Assembly (NCBI GenBank): GCA_964304625.1
Contig: OZ199838.1
Location: 1,364,001 to 1,428,000, forward strand
DNA length: 64,000 nt
Reading direction: 5' to 3'
Source: Kudoa neothunni
Lineage: Eukaryota > Cnidaria
Shown: piece after piece, positions 1 to 12,234 of the stretch
Layout: each line of letters begins with the position of its first letter
How positions within the stretch are numbered: the first letter of the stretch is position 1
Made by a program: the position numbers and the translations under genes
The notes under the pieces: model-generated
What the model saw: only the letters and a program-made list of their open reading frames with translations
What the model was told of the DNA's origin: nothing
The model's database searches: none

Positions 1-2493
1 ATCATTGTGCTTCACATTCAGATGATTATAATTTTTTTAAGTGCAGGGATTTTTTGTTCGAAAACATCACAAGCCTCCTTCAACTAATTTATCTCTAAAT
101 TATGTAAAGTACTTTGTCAGATTATACAGCAGCTTCACAAAAAAATATTAGTACAATGATAATGTGTATAATATTTCAATTCAACAAAATAACTCCTTAA
201 TAATCAATAAACTGGTCATACAAATATTTACAGTATTATTTGAATTTTATTCACCAATACAGATAATATAAAATTATACAATGTAGTACAATGTTCTTAA
301 GATATAAAATATTAGTTTTTATATGAGGCTTAATAAAAATAATACTGCAATTATCATTGCTGTTAATAAATAACAATTGAAATACATTTCATATTATCTA
401 ATCAATATTAAACATTAAACAATTTGAATTAAATGGTTCTTTTCGTATAGATAAAAATTCTAAAAATTACAAACATGTGGTAAATTATTAATCGAAATAC
501 TTTTTGATATAACGTAAATTATAACCATTGAATGCTTTTTTATAAAAAAACTATTCTATTGATTAATATGATATTGATAAATTCCGATTTAATTTCCAAA
601 ATCGATATTAAACACAATTTTCTCTAAATATATTATAAACAATAAGGATTCTTGACATTGAATTCAGTTATGTTGTAAATTAAATAGTATATGTCGGGAT
701 GTTATTAACAAACTTTTTTTTTCAAATAAGTCAATTATAATTTGAAATGATTATTGACACATACTATTATATCAATATGAGTGTAATTTTCATTGTAATT
801 GATTATTTTTGGCTCCAAAGAACGGCAGAGAGGACCAAATGTAATTAAATCCAGAAAATATTGGAAATTAAAATTTTGATAATACTAATAACTCATTCTC
901 TCAAGGTTAAATGATAAAAAATTTAATTATATTATTGAAAGTCTATCTGTTTGATATCTATTATCTATTGATATAGAAGCGTGATATAAAAGCTTTAAAA
1001 TTTTTGGTTTGGTACGAGGCTTAATTACTAAATGAGCGTTGTTGTATTGTTCTGTTTCGTTTTGATTGGTATTTTTGAAATTTATTCCTTAATAAGTTTG
1101 AAATAGGTATTTTAAGCACAAAATACACTTTACAAGTAAGCACTATTAATTTTAATTTAAGTTTCAATAACCTATAAATAATATTAATAAATAAAGAATA
1201 CGCCATTTTTAACGCCTGATTCAGGAAAGGAATTTATTACCGCTTTGAAAAACGTACAGAAATGTTATAAACCAACCGATCCTCAGGTTTATTTATATAA
1301 ACTTTTTCTAAAATAACTTTATAAAGTACGAAATTATCGAAAATCAGCTTAAAGAACCTGAAATGTTTTTTTACAGAAATGTGTTATATCGGAGAGTCTG
1401 CGAGCTTTTCGCTCAATGCACAGAAATGGATTATGGTAAAATGTTTCAAGCGATAATATTTCAAATTTATATTTAGTTGAAAGATTCTGTGAAAACCAAG
1501 CAGAAACATATGTTTGTATTGTAATTTTAACTCTTATTCGATATTCTTTAAACATAATAGGGCATAAATTACTTCAAATGCAATGGAAGCTGGAGACATT
1601 ACCCTTATGAATATGTAATTCTAATTTTCCACAACATTTTTTATCTCTTTAAAATATTGTTTCTAGGAAACAGTAAAATGCACCAACGAATCTAAACAAA
1701 CATGTAATAAGTTTATTCCATGTAAGCCGTATCAAAACGGTCACACCAAGTATCATTATAAAATTTTATAACAAATTATTTGTTACATATATATATATAT
1801 ATACATATATTTTGACAACTGAATATTATTCTAGTTCAGGATGCAGTCGAAATTCGAACTAAAGATAAGAATTTAAAACATGGGAATACATGCCATATGA
1901 TTCACTAGCATAATTACAAACCAAAATTCGATATTACAAATATTCATTAAACGTTTTCGTCATTTTCATATATTACACGCCCATTTTTTTTCCTTAAAAT
2001 TTAACCTACACATGTTTTCATATCTATTACAAAATACTGTATATTCTTTTTACCGTATTCGTTATTCATATTATGTGTGGTTTTCTGATATAGGCTCGGC
2101 ACAAAAACCTAATAATTTTTATTTTAAATATAATAAAACCTCTAAACAATTTAAAATTAAATTTTATTTTTTAATTATGCGATAAAAACGAGTGTGGAAA
2201 GATCATCTAATCAAAAATATAAAATACAACTACAGTTTTATACTCCAGATTCTACATTCATCTTTACGTACCTCACAAACACATTGTGAAATTTTAACCT
2301 CAGTATAATGAGTTGGGATGCTAAAGTATGAATTTTTTGTCGTCTTATATCCATTTAAATTTTGAATTAGAAATAAAATGGTTTTAAAATATATAAGATA
2401 TTTTTGAATTATAAAATCAATTTAAAAAAAATTTTAATAAACAACCTTACACAGTGTTTCAAGTTCAAGATGCATTATTTGAACAATATAGGT

Positions 2494-2578
2494 TGTAACG
2501 AGCGCACAAGAAAACAATGAGCACAAAATAACAACAACGTGTCGCGACCAACACCGTAATAATATAGAGGTTATTACA
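2494..2578 (-). repeat. 3' LTR of the Ty3/gypsy-like element (85 bp)
   Basis: This is the downstream LTR in element orientation, partner of 6277-6357. It is 4 bp longer through a 3-bp and a 1-bp indel. It lies directly next to the purine-rich tract and to the left target duplication TAGGT at 2489-2493. Confidence 0.9.
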
Positions 2579-2592
2579 TTTACCCCCTTCTC
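2579..2592 (-). promoter_or_regulatory. Polypurine tract of the LTR element
   Basis: Read on the minus strand, GAGAAGGGGGTAAA ends directly at the 3' LTR. This is the position and composition expected for the primer of plus-strand DNA synthesis. Confidence 0.7.
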
Positions 2593-2902
2593 AATGAGGT
2601 TCAGGGGAGGTCACTCGAAAAAACTAGGTTTTTTGATTTGGCGGCCGGCTCTGGTCAAGTAAGGTTTCGCTTCTTTCGTGTTATTGTGGTGAACTTTTTT
2701 TGTATTCCCGTTATCGTCGTCTAACTCATATATAGGGCCAGATTTTTACTTTATTTGGTACGGACCAGAATATCTGGAAAGGAAAGAGCGAGGGATTCTC
2801 TTTTAGTAGGACGTAATCCCCTACCATATCTAATTTATCTGTTATGTTTTTGTTATATTGTTTTTGTTGGCGTTGTCGCGAGGCTGTAATGTTGACATCC
2901 GC

Positions 2903-5560
2903 TTAATACCAGATATTCTTTAGATCGTGGATTAGATTTTCGACGTAGATGTGGGGTTGGTGAGTTTGATTATCAAGTTTGGCGTTTTGGTCAAGTTCAG
3001 TACTAATAGGGGTCCGTAACTCTCTCCCATAGAGTATTTTGGCAGGAGTGAGGCAAGTAGATCTGGAAATGGAATTTCTCATCGCCATGAGAGCCAAAGG
3101 CAGTGTTGTGTCCCATCCCATTCTAAGACTTGCGGTCAGAAGTTTTAGTTTCGTTTTGAGAGTTTTTACATATCTCTCCACAAGACCGTTGCCTTCAGGA
3201 TGGTAGGCTGTAGATCTCGATTTCAACACCCCAAGACAGTGACATAAGTCTTCGAATAGGATGGACTCGAATTGTTTCCCTTGATCCGAATGTATATAGA
3301 AGGGGATCCCATGACGGCTAATTATCAACTCCACGACCGCTGACGCCGTCGAAGAGGCCGTGATATCCACCAATGCTTACGCCTCTACCCATTTCGAGTA
3401 GGCATCGACACAGATTAGAATGAAGCGGTTTTCATTTTTTGAGGGGAAACAGACCAATGAAATCAATGTGCCAGCGGAAACATGGTTTAATTGGGTTCAG
3501 TGGAGCCTTCTGGTGTTTGACGGGATGCTTGAACTTCGCACACTCTAAGCAACCTTCCACAGCCTCGCGTGCTGCGAATTCAATATCTGGGCGGTAGTTC
3601 GTTCGTCGCAGCAATTCTGTAGTTTTTTCTAACCCTGCATGAGCGGTATCTATTTCATGGGCGTGGATAGCTATCGTTTGGAGCAATTCTTTTGGGCACA
3701 CTATCAAATTACCAAAGCGTGACTCATGAGACAAAATTCCGTTGTTTAGGGACAACTTATGACTACGAGATCACAACGTTTTTTGGGTTGGTGTTACAAA
3801 TGTCACTTCTTCCTTTCCCGACTTCAGTGCACGGACGATACATTGGATATCTTGGTCCTTTTTTTGGGAACTGCTTAATTCTTCAATCTTAAGCGGTAAT
3901 CATTGAATCGTCGCCACATTTCTTGAGAGAGAATCAACCACAAAATTGTCGAGACCTCTCTTGTACTTAATTTCGTAATCATAATTTTCCAATTCCAATA
4001 ACCATCGCATTTGTCGACCACGTTGGTCAGAGCATTTCCATAGATACGTCAATGGGTTGTGATCCGTGAATATTGTGAATTTACTACCAGCCAAGTAGTA
4101 CTGGAATTTCCTTAATGCATTCATAACCGCGAGCGCTTCCTTGTCCATCGCTGAGTATTTGGATTGTCTTGCGCTGAATTTCTTGCTAGTGAATGCTAAG
4201 ATCTCTTTGGTACCATCGATCACTTGGTATAAAACTGCGCCACTTGCAGTATTGCTGGCATCACATTCTAACATGAGGGGATAGTCGAAATTTGGTAACG
4301 CCAACGTGGGTGATTTATTTATTGTAGTTTTTATAGCATCAAAGGACTTTTGATCTTCATCGGTCCATTCGAATTTACCCTCTGAGTTTACTTTGGCGTA
4401 CAATATCTTTCTGATGCTGGCCAGATTTTCTACGTATTTATGGATAAAAATGACCGTGCCGAGAAACGCTTGCGGATCTTTGATTGACTCAGGTGTTTTC
4501 CATTTAAGAATTAATTGAATTTTGTCTTCATCCACTCTAACACCTTCTCTGGATATCACAAAACCAAGGTACTTTATTTCCTTTTCGAAGAATTTACATT
4601 TGGTAAGGTTCGCAGTTAGACATTCGTCTCTGATGCATTGGAATATGGTTTTTAAATGAGTATGATGTTCCTCTTCGTTTTTTGAAAAGATAAGCAAATC
4701 GTCCAAGTATGCGAACACAAATTCAAACTTTTTGAAGATGGAATCCATTGCCTGTTGAAATGTGGCGGGGCCATTTGCCAATCCAAACGGCATTATTAAG
4801 AATTCGTAGAGTCCGCACCCATAACCAGGCGTAAACGCCGTTTTGTGCACATCTTCCGGAGCAATCTTGATTTGCCAATATCCATTTTTCAAGTCGATAG
4901 AGGAGAACACAGTTGAACCGTTTAATTTATCAAAGGCTTGATCTAGAAGAGGCAATGGATACTCATCTCGTTCAGTTATAGCATTCAGTCGTCTGTAATC
5001 TTGGCATAAACGTAAAGTTTCGTCTTTTTTCTAACAATAACCATAGGGGGCATAAATTGACTATTTGATGGTCTAATGATTCCTTTATCCAACATTTCCT
5101 GAACTTTCTCTTTTACCGTGGCCTCGTACGCAGCAGGCAGGCGATAGGATGGTTGGGCCGTTGCTCGGTTTTGAAGTGTAGGTATATGATGGACTATAGA
5201 CTTCGTCGCTGTCGCTGAATATGTTGGCGAATTCGTTCGTGAGGGTAACCACTTTGGATTGATTGTGACTTATCACATTTCCACATACTCCATATTCGTT
5301 AATTGATTTTGGGACCATAGAGATGTTGAAAAATTTATCGAGAACGTCTCTCCTGATTATGACTTGATGGATTAAGTTATCCATCACAAGCGCAGTCACG
5401 GGTACCATATTGTCGCCAATTGATAAGTTGATTTGTGTTCTGCCGTGGAACCGACGCGTGAAGTTGCACATGACGGAATTGTCGGTCTCTTGTTTATAGC
5501 CTCCGGGGGCCAAGTCTTCTCTTGGACTAGGCCCCCGGACGTTTCCCGCAAATTGTGGAC
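2903..5560 (-). pseudogene. pol: pol of the LTR element (protease-like, RT, RNase H, integrase)
   Basis: Order on the minus strand: a region resembling the C-terminal half of a retropepsin (about 5450-5330, ending IIRRDVLDKFF), without a clear D-S/T-G; reverse transcriptase (about 5150-4400) with SSIDLKNGYWQI and the catalytic FAYLDDLLIFS; RNase H (about 4330-3950) with LECDASNTASGAV and FTDHNPLTYL; then integrase with an HHCC zinc module (HAHEIDTAHAG...CLECAKF) and a DDE core. In the core, WHIDFIG is followed by HSDQGKQF and, exactly 35 residues after that Asp, the Glu of GLVERY. Breaks seen: frameshifts near 5165, 5028 and 3440, a TGA at 3900-3902, and a TAA at 3377-3379. Even so, domain order and the D-35-E spacing identify a Ty3/gypsy-type pol. 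Confidence 0.9.
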
Positions 5561-6258
5561 ATTTAGATCTAATGTGGCCTCTTTGTTTGCAATTGTGGCA
5601 TAACACAGCCCCTCTACATTCCGTGTCGGTGTGTCCTTTACAACCACATTTTTTGCATTATTTCTTGAAGAAAGTTAATGAGCGGATGGCTTCCTCCAAT
5701 GCTTTCATCAGTTCCATTAAACCGCCATTCGTAGCACATATTTCCTGTTGCTCTTCATTAGGGGTTATCACGACTGTGTTGACGGACGCTTCATTCGTTG
5801 TTCTGTAACAGTCACAGTCCAAAATGATCGTTTGGAGATCCACTTCATGCTGTGATTTAAGGATCGGAAGCAATTATCTTGGGGCGAATTAGGAAGTCTC
5901 GGTTCACTACTCCCCAGTCCGGTCTGGCAGATTCCAAGAGTCTGGAGACTCGTTCGAAGAACGATTCCACGGTCTCCCCTGGTTTGATGGTTGCGTTGGT
6001 GAACTCGTTCCATGTTCCCGCTGTGTCGATTACTTTATCAGTGTACTCAAGTAATCTTTTCCGTAGCTTGTCGTAAGCGTCTGGTTTTGCCTGTTCCGAC
6101 GCCTTCAAAAGGATTTTGTGGCGAATGTTGGAAGGGACGGCTAGTGCCAGCTGAGCATAGGATTGATCCGCCGTCCACTCCTTAGCGACGCTCAGCAAGT
6201 CGAAGTTTACTAATTGTTTTTCGATGTTATCATTCATATTTATTGAAAAAGTAGTCAT
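5560..6258 (-). pseudogene. gag: gag of the LTR element, with two CCHC zinc knuckles
   Basis: The likely start is the ATG at 6258, giving MTTFSINMNDNIEKQ, just after the primer binding site. The body contains a retrotransposon-gag-like helical region with the motif GETVESFFERVSRLLESARP. The frame shifts near 5870 and continues to a TAA at 5658-5660. Immediately after that stop come two tandem CCHC knuckles (C-x2-C-x4-H-x4-C): CKKCGCKGHTDTEC, then CHNCKQRGHIRSKC. The knuckles normally bind element RNA in the particle. The frameshift and stop leave this copy unable to make an intact Gag. The start choice is inference. Confidence 0.8.
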
Positions 6259-6261
6259 TTT

Positions 6262-6273
6262 CCTCTGACACCA
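6262..6273 (-). promoter_or_regulatory. Primer binding site of the LTR element
   Basis: On the minus strand the sequence TGGTGTCAGAGG lies 3 bp inside the 5' LTR. TGG pairs with the universal CCA tail of a tRNA. The remainder would pair with a tRNA ending TCTGACA-CCA, a leucine-type acceptor end. The tRNA identity is inferred from memory of acceptor stems and is not certain. Confidence 0.65.
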
Positions 6274-6276
6274 ATA

Positions 6277-6357
6277 TGTAACGAGCGCACAAGAAGACAA
6301 TGAACACAGAATAACAACGTATCGCGACCACCGCGTAATAATATAGAGGTTATTACA
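6277..6357 (-). repeat. 5' LTR of the Ty3/gypsy-like element (81 bp)
   Basis: This is the upstream LTR in the element's minus-strand orientation. It aligns with the other LTR with about five substitutions and two small indels. It has the TG...CA ends of LTR elements, extended to an inverted TGTAA/TTACA. At 81 bp it is too short for me to point to a promoter or polyadenylation signal with confidence. Confidence 0.9.
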
Positions 6358-6419
6358 TAGGTAATTATTAAATATCAAAACAATAAATCAATTTTCAATA
6401 ACTTCGTTGTTTATGCATC

Positions 6420-7345
6420 ATGGGAAGTAACTCTCCGCATGATTACAATAGTTTTGACATTGTGTAAACGTCACTTCATTTTGACTGGATTTTATCGCCC
6501 CTATAAGATCAGTTTTTGTGTTTGGATTCTTGTCCCACTATTATTTTTATTTGATTGAAACGTTCCTCAATCTGATTAAGGAACGAGGATATGGCTGTAG
6601 AAACAGAATTGAATGATTTGTTTCTGCCATAAGATCCATGATGTAGTTGGTTTTGTGGAATCTTACATCGTCAATTATGAGCAATGCATTTGGTACACCG
6701 TTCAACTATAGCTCCATAAAAAGTTGAATTAAATATTCAGAAAATATATTTTTATTTATTGAACCCTCGTGCACTTTGGTTTTCCATACTTTCTAGGAGC
6801 TCATTCCGGCTATCAGTGTAATATTTGTGGACGAACGGTTAAATATGCTCTAGATCCAATAGGAAGTCTTCTAAAAAAGCGTCTCATTGATAAGGAAAAA
6901 TCCTGCTTCGTCAATATAGAGAATAATTTGACTTTTGTCGAAGATATTTTATTACATAACTAATTTGGATTCCATTTTAATATATTATATACATTTTAAT
7001 TTTTTCTTGTCTCTATAATCTTAGGTAGGTTTCTACAAACAGGAACTGTGGAAATTTTTTTAATGAATAGTAAAATCCTTCGAGAACATTAACAATCGTT
7101 TTTCTGGATACACTAATGTTAAATTTTGAATTTAGTATTTGTTCTAAAGATTTTAATGTTATAGTGCAAGCATCGCCAACGAATTGTTTTAAGAATTGTT
7201 TATGTTCGTTGTATTATATTCAACGCGGTTGCCTCCCATGTTTTATACTTCCCCTAGAATCCTTCAATTTAACAATTCTTGTGACAGTAGGTGGATGTAC
7301 TTCAACATACTTGGCAATATGTTTAGTCATGAATTTTTTTTTATT
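6420..7345 (-). pseudogene. Broken Tc1/IS630-type transposase in repeat copy A
   Basis: The minus strand carries, in pieces, the same domains as the better-kept copy at 16508-17440: an N-terminal helix-turn-helix region, a first catalytic segment around IDEAGFFLINET, and a second around LLIIDDVRFHKT with a degraded LQPYPRS-like continuation. Extra single-base indels relative to copy B close the frame, so there is no long reading frame. It is almost certainly inactive. Assignment rests on the paired D(E/D)xxF and DDVRFH motifs typical of the IS630/Tc1 DDE family. Confidence 0.7.
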
Positions 7346-7529
7346 AAAATTATATAGTTAATTAATAAAAAATAACAAACTTCTGACAAATTTAGAATTT
7401 AATCTCGTGATGTCATATTTGTTTTGTTATTTTTTCTTTTTTTCGTGGTTTAATTAATTATTATATCAACTGAATGTATAGGATTTGCATTATGAACTTG
7501 AAACACAGTAATAAAAAATACGAATTAAA

Positions 7530-7985
7530 TTTTTTTTTACAAGGCAAAACCCCTGGCGCAACTTATTAGGTTGTGGATTTCTGGCTGGTCAGACCCTCTT
7601 CCATTAACGCTTTAGACACAGCAGGACGTAACATGAAACCCCGTCACTTATCTTTATGCGGTAGTGTGGGACTTTAACCCACTAAACATCATCGTCTCAG
7701 GGCGACCATCACCCCGAACGCTGTCTCTTTAAGGACGTTGGCTCTGTGGGAACTGCAAATTACTCTGCCTTTCGATGGGTTCCGGAGATTCAAACTCCAA
7801 TTCACGCAAATCCGGCTGCCAGTGCATCCAACTCCACGGTGAGCGTACACTTTAACTACAGCTCCCAAATAAGGGATAGACGCCCACCCACGCGGAAGCA
7901 GTAGTCTGACCACCGGCGGATTCGAACAAATTACCTCAAGGTTCTGAGTCCAAGTGTCACAACGATGTGCTATCTGTTCACGGCA
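7530..7985 (-). repeat. SINE-like repeat, tRNA-derived head, copy 1
   Basis: Read on the minus strand, this repeat ends CCTTGTAAAAAAAAA, a poly(A)-like tail, at about 7530. It shares roughly 70 percent identity over about 270 bp with a second copy at 28620-29012. Both contain the block CCACACTACCGCA or close to it and ATCCACAACCTAATAA-like sequence near the tail. The head has a tRNA-like pol III B box, GTTCGAATCCG (7918-7928, minus), about 45 bases after a possible A box TAGCACATCGT. That spacing suits a tRNA-derived SINE. No protein is supported. It is markedly more GC-rich than its surroundings. Confidence 0.7.
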
Positions 7986-8060
7986 GGTTAGATCACTCTT
8001 CGGTGGATTGCAACTCCGTCAGCCAACGCGTACGTGTGACGATAGACAAAGACGGTAGGC

Positions 8061-9360
8061 TCGGCGAATGACTTATGTGACTAGGTTAAATTAAGTGTGT
8101 TAAATCAATGTAAGAATGTATTGGGATGAAGTAATATGTCCCTATAAAGTTTGTCCAAGTGTCAAAAATAGTCCAAAATCATTTTTATAACGTTGATAAC
8201 TAAGTGAAAAATAATCGTCTTAAATGTCTGTTAATATAATATTACATTATTGATAAAATAGTGGAAAGGGCAGAATATAGACGCCCTATGTCTTATAAAA
8301 ATTTGTTCGTTCACTTATTTTATACTAATAATAACATTTAGAGATTTTAGTGATTATTGTGAATAGATATTATAGTTTAATTTTTCCGAAAAGAATTTTT
8401 AGTCGCTTTGATTCGTAAATGCGGAAAAATTTCGATTTAATTATTCGAACGATCCAATAATTGAGATACATTTAAATTTATATCAATGACTAGCGCAATC
8501 CCTTGCTATGCTACGGGTCCTTGCCCAATGTTTTACGTAACCAAATTTTTCTTGTAATTTGTGACATTTTACTGGATAAAAGGAATGTTTTCTCACTAAT
8601 TTTTAATTTTCTTTATATTTTGGTAAAGTATTACAATGTAAAAAAATGGTTATATAAAAACATTGTACAAAGATCCTAGCTCAAGCTCAGGATTTTTGTT
8701 TGTTCCCAGTGTAGGCCAAACTCTGGTGTAGGCTGAGGTGTTTTTTATTTAAAAAATAATTAAATGTGTATAGATAGCGCAATCTCAGGTTTACGCAGGG
8801 GGGTTTCCTTATCCCGGATTTGATTAATTTAAGAAGATAATTTGTTATTTAACATGTGAAATTTGGCTAAAATACAAAGATACTATAACACAGGATATAA
8901 AATTTGTTGTTTGAACAATATTTTCAGTATGTTTAATGAATCTAAATGAGTGTAACGCAATAGTTTTGCATTCCCACTTTAGACCAAGGTTAAACTAAAA
9001 ATTTATAGTGTGTGTATAAACACGAACCATAAGTTACACCGATTATTTGTCATTTAAAATTTTATTTTTTTAACATTTCAAATTGTAAAGTCTAAAATTA
9101 TAATGTTTTATGTCAAGATATTAAAAATTAACTTAAAATTTATTAAAGGTTAAATAAATGAAGCATAACTAATTATGAATCAAAAAATTAACCAATACAT
9201 AAAATTAATATCGGTGAAATATTAGTCGTTTCAATTTATATGCGAAACAAAATAACGCCAAACAGTAAAAATAATCGAATAAATAATTTTAATATACGTT
9301 TAAGGTTCGGGGGTTTGAAGAGAGGTAGATGATCAAGCGAATATAAGAAAAGAGTAAAAC
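8061..9360. other. Intergenic, no gene recognised
   Basis: About 1.3 kb of AT-rich DNA with no reading frame or RNA gene I can support. A slightly richer patch at 8670-8830 shares a short block with 18590-18625 in opposite orientation (CAAATCCGGG and GCTATCTATACACAT), perhaps remnants of a common repeat. Confidence 0.5.
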
Positions 9361-9369
9361 ATAATAAAA

Positions 9370-11880
9370 AATTCCAATAGAAGACAGAAAGAGACCATTG
9401 AAGAAAGAAACTCGCGATGAGAATCGAATAGATTACGTCAGCAAGTTAGACGATCTCAAAATAGAGAACAAAGTAGAGAGAAAAAGGGACAAAGAAACCG
9501 TATAACAAACCAGAATCGACGTATTCTCACAATTCAATAAAATGAAATGAGATTTCTGGAAGTAAAGAACCAATTGAGTCAACAATATCAAATTGATTGT
9601 TAGCATGAAAATATAACGGAACCATCACAGAACATGGTGGTTCAACGTTATCAAAGAGACAATATTTTAACCAGTATATCATGGAATATGGCTGTTTCGA
9701 GTTATGACCCTAGGTCAATTACTCAAGCGATAAAAATTTAAATATTTGAAAAATGAACAATGTCTGCCAAATGTGTCTTGTTAAAAAATGACCAAGCGAA
9801 TCGATTGGTTAATGTTGTTCTGGGGGAAAAGTTTTTTTAGATGTTTTACCTGAACCTTCGTCGTTATCGAGAATTTTGTTAATTGGAGGAACCGATGACT
9901 TCAAACGCTTTTTAAAAAATACCAGGAAATATAATGATGTATTTCAAATGACATCTTTTGGGCAAAAATTTTTTGTGAACCTGGTTTTGTCACATCCAAA
10001 GTTGGGGACCAAATTTGTCATAGAATAAGATCCCTATTACCTCCGGACATTGAGGAACCAAAGTTTTTACAATTGTGCTCTGTGGAGGATCATAATTTAC
10101 AGGCCTAGAGCAGAACGAACATATATCCCGAATTGAGATATGATGTTGTTCTGGAACTGCAACATACGCCACATATGATATGCGCCACAACTCTATCGTT
10201 AGCTTCAAATATGCGTTATAAATACAATTCTTGCATGCTTTAAAATAGTTATTTACGCTGATAATCGTCCTGAAGGAGAGCACGAAAGACGATTTAACGT
10301 TCCACTATGCGGTGATGTTGCCGTGGTTATGTCAGATCAACAACAAGTGAAGAGAGACATTGTTTTGAGGACTAAACAAAATGTACTTCAGCGAATCAAT
10401 GAAAACCATCGATCATATGATCGATTGTAATACCCATTAATTCATATTAATCGTCAAGGTGGTTATCACTTTGGTATTCCTCAGGTTGGGGAAAAAAACT
10501 TTTTCATGTAAAGATTTTTATGCTTTTCACTTTACGGTAAGAGAGAATAATTTTAACGCATTACACCATTTCCAGACATTATATTAGCAATATGCTGTGG
10601 ATATGTTTGCTAAGATGGAGTCTGACAGATTATGTTACATTAGAACTCATCAGAAGGAACTTCGTGTTGACTCTTATATACATTTAAGAGATAGTATATG
10701 CAATGAAGGTACTCATATGGAGCGGGAACAATTGTGTATCCTTCCATCCAGTTACACAGGGTCGCCCCGCTATTTGCGTAAAAAAACGCGAGATGCGATG
10801 ACCTATGTTCGATGTTTCGGTCGTCCAGATCTTTTTATTACTTTCTCGTGTAATCCGTTGTGGAGGGATGGTAGGGATGAATTATTCACTGGTCAGGCTG
10901 CTAAAGAAAGACATGGTCTAAAGACCAGGGTGTTTAATTTGAAGTTAAAGACACTCATAAAATTATTCACGAAATTCAAGATCTTTGGCCAGGTGCAGTG
11001 CTACATGTATACTATTGATTGACAGAAAAGAAGTCTGCCACATGCTCACGTATTATTATGGCTCAATGAAAAACTACATCCAAATGACATGGATAACTTT
11101 ATGTCGGCTGAATTACCGGATCCAACTAAAGATCCATAGTTATCTCATATTATAAGTAAACAAATGGTTCGTGATCCATATTTTAGTGCAAATCTACAAA
11201 GTCCATGCATGAAGGGAGATAAATGTAAAGAAGTATCCAAAATTTTTTATTGCAGAAAATCAGACTGATGATGATGGCTATCCACTTTACAGGGGGCGAC
11301 AACCTGATCATGGTGGATTCACTACAACTCTCAAGATGAGGAATGGCCATGACGTAGTCGTCAATAATACATGGATTGTACCTCATTGTCCGTTGTTATC
11401 AAAGATATTTAATGCACATATAAACGTTAAGTATTGTAACTCTGTCAAATCCATTAAATACGTTTATAAATATGTTAAGAAAGGGTCTGATGCTGCAAAA
11501 TATTGTGTAAATCAGCCAAATAATGCTGACAAAGTCACCAGTTACCAATATAACGATATATAAGTAGCACCGAGGCATTTTGGAGGATTTTCGGTTTTGA
11601 TATACATAACCGATATCCGGCAATCCAACATTTAAGTGTCCGCATGGAGAATGGACAGAGGATATATTTTAACGAAGATACATTAGTGGATCAGATTCAA
11701 AATTCAAAAGATATAACTTTGACAGCGTTTTTCAAACTTAGCCAGCATGATTCGTTGACATAAACTGTATTAAATAACCAGCTTCCCTCTTATTTCATAT
11801 GGAAAGATAACAAATAGATTAGACGAAAGAGAGGAATTCCTGTAGAGCAGTGTTTCCCTAGAAATTCAAATTTTACGTCT
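9370..11880 (+). pseudogene. Helitron Rep protein relic (no helicase)
   Basis: Several frames together match the Helitron_like_N/Rep protein. About 9880-10060 reads RKYNDVFQMTSFG followed by HRIRSLLPPDIEEP. About 10255-10450 reads NRPEGEHERRFNVP and a decayed RTKQNVLQRINE. The longest open piece, 10597-11022, runs MDMFAKMESDRLCYIRTHQ to GQVQCYMYTID, then hits a TGA that replaces a Trp. Next comes LPHAHVLLWL, the HUH metal-binding motif, and at 11446-11490 YKYVKKGSD, in the position of the tyrosine (YxxK) motif. Similarity fades at about 11870, and the PIF1-like helicase expected downstream is missing. Rolling-circle Helitron proteins cut and rejoin single strands; this copy is truncated, frameshifted and dead. 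Confidence 0.88.
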
Positions 11881-12234
11881 GTACACCCATCCTAATTTCC
11901 GCGTTCACTTCACACCCCCTCCTCTATGTGAATAGCAAGACTCAATTATTCTTTTTATTTAAATGCGAAAATAATAATACCAATAAAAATTGTCTTAAAA
12001 TCATATTTTTATTATTTTAATTTATATTATAACTTCAAATTTCCCCATTTACTTCTAAAATAAATACAAACTAAAATGTTTCGGTTAACCCAATTTTCTA
12101 TGTATAATTGAAAAATAGTAAACGTAATCTTTTCAATCCTCATGATTTAACACTCAATGATGGGAACTATTATTCGTTCCAGCTTATATATACTATATTT
12201 TTGTAAAGTAATAAATTATGTTGTTACAATGATT

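Larger units (their letters stand above)
2494..6357 (-). mobile_element. Ty3/gypsy-like LTR retrotransposon, full length but mutated
   Basis: The element is bounded by two direct repeats of 85 and 81 bp that begin TGTAACGAG and end TTATTACA. It is flanked by a perfect 5-bp target duplication, TAGGT, at 2489-2493 and 6358-6362. The unoccupied site, with a single TAGGT, is seen in repeat copy B at 16448-16452. Read on the minus strand the order is LTR, primer binding site, gag with two zinc knuckles, protease-like region, reverse transcriptase, RNase H, integrase, purine tract, LTR. RNase H before integrase and a YLDD active site fit Ty3/gypsy. Frameshifts and stops interrupt every major domain, so this copy cannot encode its proteins as it stands. 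Such short LTRs are unusual. Confidence 0.93.
1..7527. repeat. Long dispersed repeat, copy A (interrupted by LTR element)
   Basis: This stretch matches 13947-17631 almost base for base once the LTR element at 2494-6357 is removed. The first 300 bases differ by about six substitutions and one indel, and 300-990 are nearer identity. The left end lies beyond the window, because similarity is already present at base 1. Similarity stops at about 7527, where a T-rich SINE-like tail begins. The only coding content recognised is a broken Tc1/IS630 transposase near the right end. Bases 1-2400 hold no gene I can support; the short reading frames there are not conserved between copies. It could be a segmental duplication or two insertions of one large element. 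Confidence 0.9.

Noticed and set aside
1349-1555. Frame with ERKARRLSDITHFC shared with 15254-15439
   Set aside because: It recurs only because the whole repeat is duplicated; the frame itself differs between copies outside that block.
7689-7913. 74-codon minus-strand frame in a GC-richer patch
   Set aside because: It lies inside the SINE-like repeat and is not kept in the second copy.
9990-10283. 97-codon minus-strand frame
   Set aside because: It is antisense to the Helitron Rep relic, whose plus-strand motifs are clear.
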